Shown here: positions 17,156 to 22,603 of the stretch, in pieces | Layout: each line of letters starts with the position of its first letter | Position numbering within the stretch: position 1 is the first letter of the stretch | DNA from: Apostichopus californicus | Lineage: Eukaryota; Echinodermata; Holothuroidea; Aspidochirotida; Stichopodidae | Length of the DNA stretch: 22,603 nt | Reading direction: 5' to 3' | Assembly (NCBI GenBank): GCA_020650975.1 | Contig: JAIPMN010006065.1 | Location: 1 to 22,603 of the forward strand | Made by a program: the position numbers and the translations under genes | Notes under the pieces: generated by a model | The model's input: the letters and a program-made list of their open reading frames with translations, nothing else | What the model was told of the DNA's origin: nothing | Databases searched by the model: none

Positions 17156-17237
17156 AATAAACGATCAAATTATGAACGGAATTGAGGCGCATAATTTGAT
17201 TTATAATCTTTATATATTGACAGAAATCGGGAATAAA
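17156..17237 (+). terminator. Candidate polyadenylation signals of the RTK gene
   Basis: AATAAA occurs at 17156-17161 and again at 17232-17237, about 335 and 410 bases after the stop codon. Either would give a 3' UTR of ordinary length. The choice between them cannot be made from sequence alone. Confidence 0.5.
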
Positions 17238-17239
17238 AC

Positions 17240-18690
17240 ATAAGGTAAGAGTTTATAAAGATGTTTGCATAAGAATATTAGCGATATGCATTTCTTATAA
17301 ATTATTCTTTTTATTCAGAGTTGTGCCCAAAATAGGTCTGCTTAGGCCTATGCTAATTTATTTTGCTGTGTTTTTTTGTTTTATTGTACCCAACAAGTTG
17401 ATAATTTCACAAATGTTTTACTAAAATAGATAAGAGCATAAAAATAGAAAACAATGCTTTCAAAGCCCGAATATTTGATGGAACCGTTTGTGGGTAGTTG
17501 TTTTGGCGTTTGAAAAATATTTTTGTGTCGTTTTTTAAAAGTTTGTCTTGTATGTTATAAATCCGTGGTTTATATTTTTGGGGGCATGGCCGCCTTAGTC
17601 TTCCGTAGTTATCAATGATTGTAGTATATTCATATGTTAATTCTGTAGAAGAGAAGCGGATTTAAATCATAAAGAAAGACATGAAAGATATTAAAAGTTC
17701 TTATACTGTGCATCTATGACATCACACCTGTATGAGTTAAGTTTACTTTGGGGCTCGAAATCTCGAAAACGAAACTTGATTGTAAACTTCACAAGAATGC
17801 TAAGAATATCTTCCTTTTCCATCCAATGAAAGTAACTTCTCGCATGACTATCCTTTTGAGCTCTCATCATTAATATAAAGTTGATTTCCCAAAATGACCC
17901 GAGTACCTATTCAACGAGAGCTAGTATACAAGCAAATATACTAGAATACGAGTAAGGGATCAAACTTCTGTCGAAAAACATACACCACATTACTTTACCA
18001 TTTGTACTTGAATATGGAAACATTTCTTTTCACAATTCTTTGATAAGTTGAAGTTTGCAAGTGTTGGTTCATGGTACAATATGTAACCTGTCAATTGAAT
18101 AATACCACAGTCTAGCACTGTTCAGTAATCACAATGTTTTATTTCACAATATATTACATTACATTTTGAAATAAGATACAAAAACATTTCAGTTTATGAA
18201 GTCTAATTTTAGAGTATTACTGTACATAGGATGCCTCTGGGGTATTCATTAAAACAGTGTCACAGCAGAGACCTTAATGGTATACAAATACAACCGATAC
18301 TCATGGCTCGTAAGTAACTACTGTTCATGTCCTGATACACATGTTAGGAATACAAAGTAGTAATTACTGATGCACTGTTGTGGGAGAGTAGTTGCTGTAT
18401 CCAATCATTGAGTGCGAGTTCTTTAATACCCGATTGTAAAATGAAGTCGTATCTAGTAATTTTTTGGTATAAGTAGGTCTACGGATATACCCGAACATGG
18501 CCTTTCTTCGTTATCTTCGTGACGAATTGGAGTCATTTAAAGAGAGGTGTGAACTGTAATCTAGAGGTACTGTACTAGCTATGAGTATCGGCTGACAATA
18601 ATTGCTGAATAATATTATACTGGTTGCAATAATTTTGCTAGTTTTACATGCTAATTTATATTTGAGATTAGGGTTGCAAGAGCCCCTTCG
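17240..18690. other. Intergenic, no gene seen
   Basis: AT-rich DNA without open frames of note. On the - strand, GTGAAATAAAACAT near 18132-18145 is a possible polyadenylation signal for a - strand transcript, but no coding sequence leads into it. Confidence 0.6.
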
Positions 18691-19018
18691 TAACATTCAT
18701 TTAGAACTCGAGAACCAAGCAGATCATATGTCAAGATGTTTGCTTCCTACATTTAACAAACGTTAATTTTCGGTCATTAATAATGGACCTGAAGCTTTGA
18801 ATCTGGCAATGGTCCAAAGATATGACCTACTGATACTGGGACACAGGACATGTAATAGTACCTACAGGTACACTGCATATAGGACCTTTATTTACTGGAA
18901 AGCCGTCAGAACTGGACGTTACAACCGTGTAGTCATCCCATCCTGTGCAGTTTGGTGCATTAGGAAAATGTTTCCATCAGAGGATGTCATACACAGGAAT
19001 TAAAGTTGGCATATTTTA
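18691..19018 (+). pseudogene. Decayed P2X7-intracellular-domain-like fragment
   Basis: The + frame through 18797-19003 encodes TYRYTAYRTFIYWKAV and NRVVIPSCAVWCIRKMFPSE. This matches the pattern (C/N)YR..AYR.F..W...(L)G...R.VIPSC.VW.IR..FP that I know from the intracellular domain of P2X7 receptors and the many stand-alone proteins of that family in invertebrates and fish. The same frame extends upstream (PEALNLAMVQ, and CLLPTF) but crosses an in-frame TAA at 18764-18766. At the 3' end the expected SEDG.YTG.. is interrupted: YTGIK appears in a shifted frame after a small deletion near 18981. The N-terminal Cys motifs are not convincing. I read it as a broken copy with no transmembrane channel part. 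Assignment is from memory of the motif. Confidence 0.65.
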
Positions 19019-19668
19019 GAAAAACATATTCAAATTAAGAAACATTTATGTTTTTCAATGCATATCATGGCATGTAAGATAACTTTCTTTGAGGGTACGG
19101 AAAGGACCAGGTATTGTTTAAGGAAAAGACAATACATGCTAGACATGTTTATTTTGACATATGTAGGCCTTTATATATTGACCTATAGAGGCCACATTTC
19201 TCAATGTCATATGCATGAACAACTTTGAAAAATATAGGAAAGCAACTATCCATATCTCGCAGATATGTCCACAAAAACTGCCTCACGTGTCTCACTTTCA
19301 CCAGAAATGTACTATACGCACAATTTCAGAAGTTCTTATACCATTTTGGTGACTTAAGTTGGTGAGATTAAATTCTATGGGCATCAATTTAATAACGATG
19401 TTTGATGTTTGCTTGCGGTATTTTATCTCCTGTGAATTGAAGAGCTTTCATCCATAATATTTGGTCTAATGCAAGCTGTGATAACGAATGGGATCAAATA
19501 ATAGCAAAGTATAGTACGGTTTTGAATGTTCTTTTGTCAAACATTCTACCATCTTTTAACTGCCAATAATAATTTTAATTAAACTGTTTAATGTTTGATT
19601 AATCATATCATATATTTGTGGAAATGAGCTTAAGAATCTACAACCATTGATTATGTGTAAACCCACTC

Positions 19669-20433
19669 TTATATGTGGCTCTGTAAGTCTTCCATTGTTG
19701 GCTTACGGACGGTGGACACTCTTGGTATAATTTTGTGGTTCATCAAGTAGGGTTTTTCCAGCCTGTTTAGATGAACATAGATTAACTACCAGAACTTTCA
19801 CAATGTTCTCCCGAAATGCAGAATGTATCCATAGGTTTTGGGCTCTTTCACAGGTAGCGGATGCCATTGTTTGGTGGCTGTGGAGTACTTCACCTTGACC
19901 CTGAAAAGAAATCATAACAGGTGGTTGTGATTTGCATATTCCTTTGTGCACCTCCATATAATCAACACACAGGGTATTTTAACAAATATCTACATATAAA
20001 GCTCTAAGGCTGCTCTAATTTAAATCTTGATTGTTTTCACTATGAAATACTACCTAGAAACAATTAACATCATCAAAAGGAGTGTAGAACTGTATGTTCA
20101 TGTACTAGGTGAATACCTTGAAAGTGTTTCAATTAAGTTATGCATTTAACCTCTGGTTTAAGACATAAATGAATCCACAACCCCACCAATTGCATCTATG
20201 GTAATAATGTAAATATTCTATTGTGAAGTGAGTCAGAAATGTGCCTAAAAGGTATCATTTGAAATGGGTTGTACATCTAATGCCATTCACTACACATATT
20301 AAATAAGCATATAATTAGGGCATAGACAGAAACACTTACTCATCATTCCCATCTCCATCTTTCTTTGGGACGGTTTCTGTGATAGTTGAAATCGATGGCT
20401 GCCAAGTACTTTCTCGCCACATATCCAACGTAG
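19669..20433 (-). pseudogene. Decayed two-exon C-terminal fragment of an uncharacterised metazoan protein family
   Basis: On the - strand an exon-like block 20433-20340 follows CTTTATCACAG and ends GATGA|GTAAGT; a second block starts at 19900 after GATTTCTTTTCAG. The first reads YVGYVARKYLAAIDFNYHRN in one frame, then TVPKKDGDGNDE in the next. Joined across the intron this continues VKVKYSTATKQWHPLPVKEP and KTYGYI, then shifts frame to AFRENIVKVLVVNLCSSKQA, and returns to PRVSTVRKPTMEDLQSHI before TAA at 19671-19669. TGA (19800-19798) and TAG (19788-19786) interrupt the original frame. The order ..ARxxLAAxDxNxxxxRP../K.W...P.KE...Y.YI../P.I.PV.KP..E.L matches the C-terminus of a widespread uncharacterised family in fish and marine invertebrates, as I remember it. 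At least three frameshifts indicate a pseudogene. Upstream exons were not found. Confidence 0.55.
19901..20339 (-). other. Relic intron of the - strand pseudogene
   Basis: 439 bp with donor GTAAGTG and acceptor GATTTCTTTTCAG on the - strand. Reading phases on both sides fit (GA|G, giving Glu). Its survival shows that the fragment is not a processed retrocopy. Confidence 0.5.
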
Positions 20434-21638
20434 CTGTGATAAAGAATGACAAAGTTTGGGGTCATATGTTAATTATTAAGTTTGATTATGCAAACCTTTA
20501 TCAGGGTTTCTTTGCCAGAATATATTTCATAGTCATATTTACCTTTTCAGTAATTGTGTTTGCAAGCAGTTGTTCTACCATGCACAAATACACACACAAA
20601 ATTTCCATCATATTCTTGGCCTTTTGGCAAGAAATCAACAATTTTTCACAGACCGTCATGAGCCATTATTCTAAAAAATTATTATGTCAGCTGGCAGGGT
20701 AGTTGAAGGATGTCCATGCAACCCACTGTTGTCATGAAAGGGCTGGTAGGTTTTGGCATAGGGCATTAAGGATTAGAAGCAATGCTACTTCTGGATGTAT
20801 TGTCCTGACTCTCTAAATTCACTCTGATAAAGGGCCACCTGGGCTGGATGTCCAGGAAGTTACTCACCATCCCATATAATATACATTTCTCCTTAAGGAG
20901 AGGAAGGACTACCAGGTGTCAACATGGGCTATTCATTGTAATCAGCTAATGAGCTAACATGACTTTATACTGCTAACAAGAGACTACTGTAACTCTATGA
21001 ACTGAATGTAGTTTATATGTAGGATGACTTCCTGTCAATGCTCTCAATGCAGATGTTGTAGAAGGTGAAGTGGAGTTGAAGGGCAAAAGCTGGATTTGAA
21101 TACACTATGTATTACTTGCAAGATTACAACAAAGACAGAAGGGTATTCCACGCAAATAGACCAAATCTAATCCTCCTTCACATCTTGTTGTAACATGCCT
21201 TGGTAAACAGTAAACACTGAATAGTACAGAACATGGTGGATTCAAATTTGGCCAAGTATAATTTGTTCCATTGGAAAGTATGCATAGCATTGATAGATTT
21301 TATGAGAAATTTGCATCTCTGAAGCATAGATCTACTGAAAACAAATACAAAAACTAAATGCTGACGAACACATGGCACAAACAATGTTGCATACCATAGG
21401 CTATATAGTGCAGACTAAATAAAGTACCAAAACAGAATGTGACTTTCTATGTTGGGCTTCACTGACCTTAGAATGAAGCTTAGCCTAGCTACATACCAAG
21501 TGAAGCAAAATAAGTAGATCTATAAAGGAAACTAGGATAGTGAATGTGGTTGAAGTACTGCCGATACCTACCTTGCAATGCATGCATAGGACAAACAGGA
21601 AATTAGTTCAGTTGGCCTTTCAACCAAGTTAGTTATAG

Positions 21639-21674
21639 TATCGTCAACTATCGTCAACTATCGTCAACTATCCT
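21639..21674. repeat. 10-bp tandem repeat, 3.5 copies
   Basis: TATCGTCAAC is repeated three times without change and followed by TATC. A short, likely young and variable tandem repeat. Confidence 0.9.
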
Positions 21675-22085
21675 AAATTCATGCACATGTATGTTAAATT
21701 ATTCTATAATATCCATAGTAATATACTAGCCTAACCATTTTTGCAATCTGATACTTATTCTTCACCATTATGAAAACTTTTTAAGTTTTCTTGTGCAAAA
21801 ACTCTGCTAAAAACTTACTTGTTGCTAACTTTTTATTTCATAAGCTACACTTATAGGCAGAATCATATGCCGGGAGTTAACCACAAAATGTATATTCTTT
21901 GGAACATTGTTTTGTTGGGAGGTCTTTTTGCTGATTTTAGCGTGTTCGTCGCCTGGGGAGTAGGAGAAGGCAAGAAAACGCCATCTACTTTCCATTAGTT
22001 TTGTACAGTAGGTGCTTATATCTAAGGTTGAGTAGTAGTGCTGCATTTAGTTTGGTCATACTTCATGCATTTTCAGCAAGCAATG

Positions 22086-22153
22086 TGTCAATTATATATC
22101 AATCATAATTTCTGAATTTTCAGTGGGCCATGAGTCAATTATACATCAATCAG
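22086..22153. repeat. Pair of short direct repeats
   Basis: GTCAATTATATATCAATCA (22087-22105) and GTCAATTATACATCAATCA (22134-22152) match at 18 of 19 bases with about 47 bp spacing. They could be a local duplication. No element is visible between them. Confidence 0.75.
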
Positions 22154-22603
22154 AAGGGGGAAAAAAAGAAGTCAGGTTAGTAGTACTAGTTAGGCCTGTC
22201 CTTAGTCACCTACAGACTACTAGTCTATGTTCCCTAACTACATGCACCCAAATGTTTGCTCCTAGCTAGGAAGGCATATATGTTTCAACCACATGTACCT
22301 GCATCGGTTTCCTTCAAAGTGATGACTCCTGATGTAAATATTATTTTGTAACACTTGAAAATTATCCACTTTCTTTATGTTTCTATAAAGCATGTGGAAT
22401 TGTGGGCCAGGCATTACCTTTTTTTCAAAGTAAGCAAAAACCAGCAGAAAATAAAGATTGCTACTTAGTACTTTGATCTGTGCTATGCTGTCTGTCATAG
22501 ATCTGTGATATTGGGAAGGCCTATCAAATGTTCGTATAATGATTAGGCCGACATCAATTTATTTATCTTCTTGTGGATTTTTGGAGGACGCAAAATACCA
22601 TGA

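Larger units (their letters stand above)
20434..22603. other. AT-rich region, no gene recognised
   Basis: This lies upstream of the - strand pseudogene and could contain its earlier exons or introns. A donor-like ATG|GTGAGT occurs on the - strand near 20874, but the adjacent sequence does not translate convincingly. Open frames at 20379-20702 (+), 21105-21384 (-), 21825-22046 (-) and 22262-22498 (-) show no known motif. Two small repeats are listed separately. Confidence 0.6.

Noticed and set aside
20379..20702. 107-codon + strand open frame
   Set aside because: Hydrophobic, AT-driven composition without recognisable motif; its first part is antisense to the - strand pseudogene exon.
20690..20880. 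Upstream exon of the - strand pseudogene
   Set aside because: Open blocks (FLDIQPRWPF, MPYAKTYQPF) and a GTGAGT donor exist, but they do not match the part of the family expected before YVGYVARK, so I do not call them.

Overview
The window looks like nuclear DNA of an invertebrate animal. It is AT-rich, its genes are broken by GT-AG introns, and it carries a tRNA-derived SINE, several satellite arrays and relics of gene families that are abundant in marine invertebrates. An echinoderm, perhaps a sea cucumber, is my best guess; this is inference and no species marker was found.

The dominant feature is one receptor tyrosine kinase gene on the + strand, covering about 634-16823. Sixteen coding exons could be assembled by eye. 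Every junction has a GT donor and an AG acceptor, all phases agree, and the summed coding length is 2259 nt (752 codons plus stop). The protein reads: signal peptide, two fibronectin type III (FN3) domains, a Pro/Ser/Thr-rich stalk, one membrane helix with an RRRR stop-transfer segment, a complete tyrosine kinase domain, and a short acidic tail. FN3-1, FN3-2 and the stalk/TM exon are each bounded by phase-1 introns. The catalytic loop reads HGDLAARN instead of HRDLAARN, so this is a non-RD kinase. I cannot assign it to a named RTK family; it looks like an orphan receptor.

The introns hold most of the repeats. Intron 1 has two diverged copies of a dispersed repeat, intron 3 a 96-bp tandem array, intron 5 a 1.2-kb minisatellite of 25-bp units with a 250-bp higher-order repeat, intron 8 a ~140-bp TGAT-rich repeat, and intron 11 a SINE. 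The minisatellite creates long stop-free reading frames on the - strand that are almost certainly not genes.

Downstream of the kinase gene (about 17240 to the end) I see no intact gene. There are two decayed gene fragments facing each other. On the + strand, 18691-19018, lies a piece resembling the P2X7 intracellular domain family. On the - strand, 20433-19669, lies the C-terminal part of another protein family, with frameshifts and in-frame stops but with an intron whose splice sites are still good. The remaining sequence to 22603 is AT-rich with only minor repeats.
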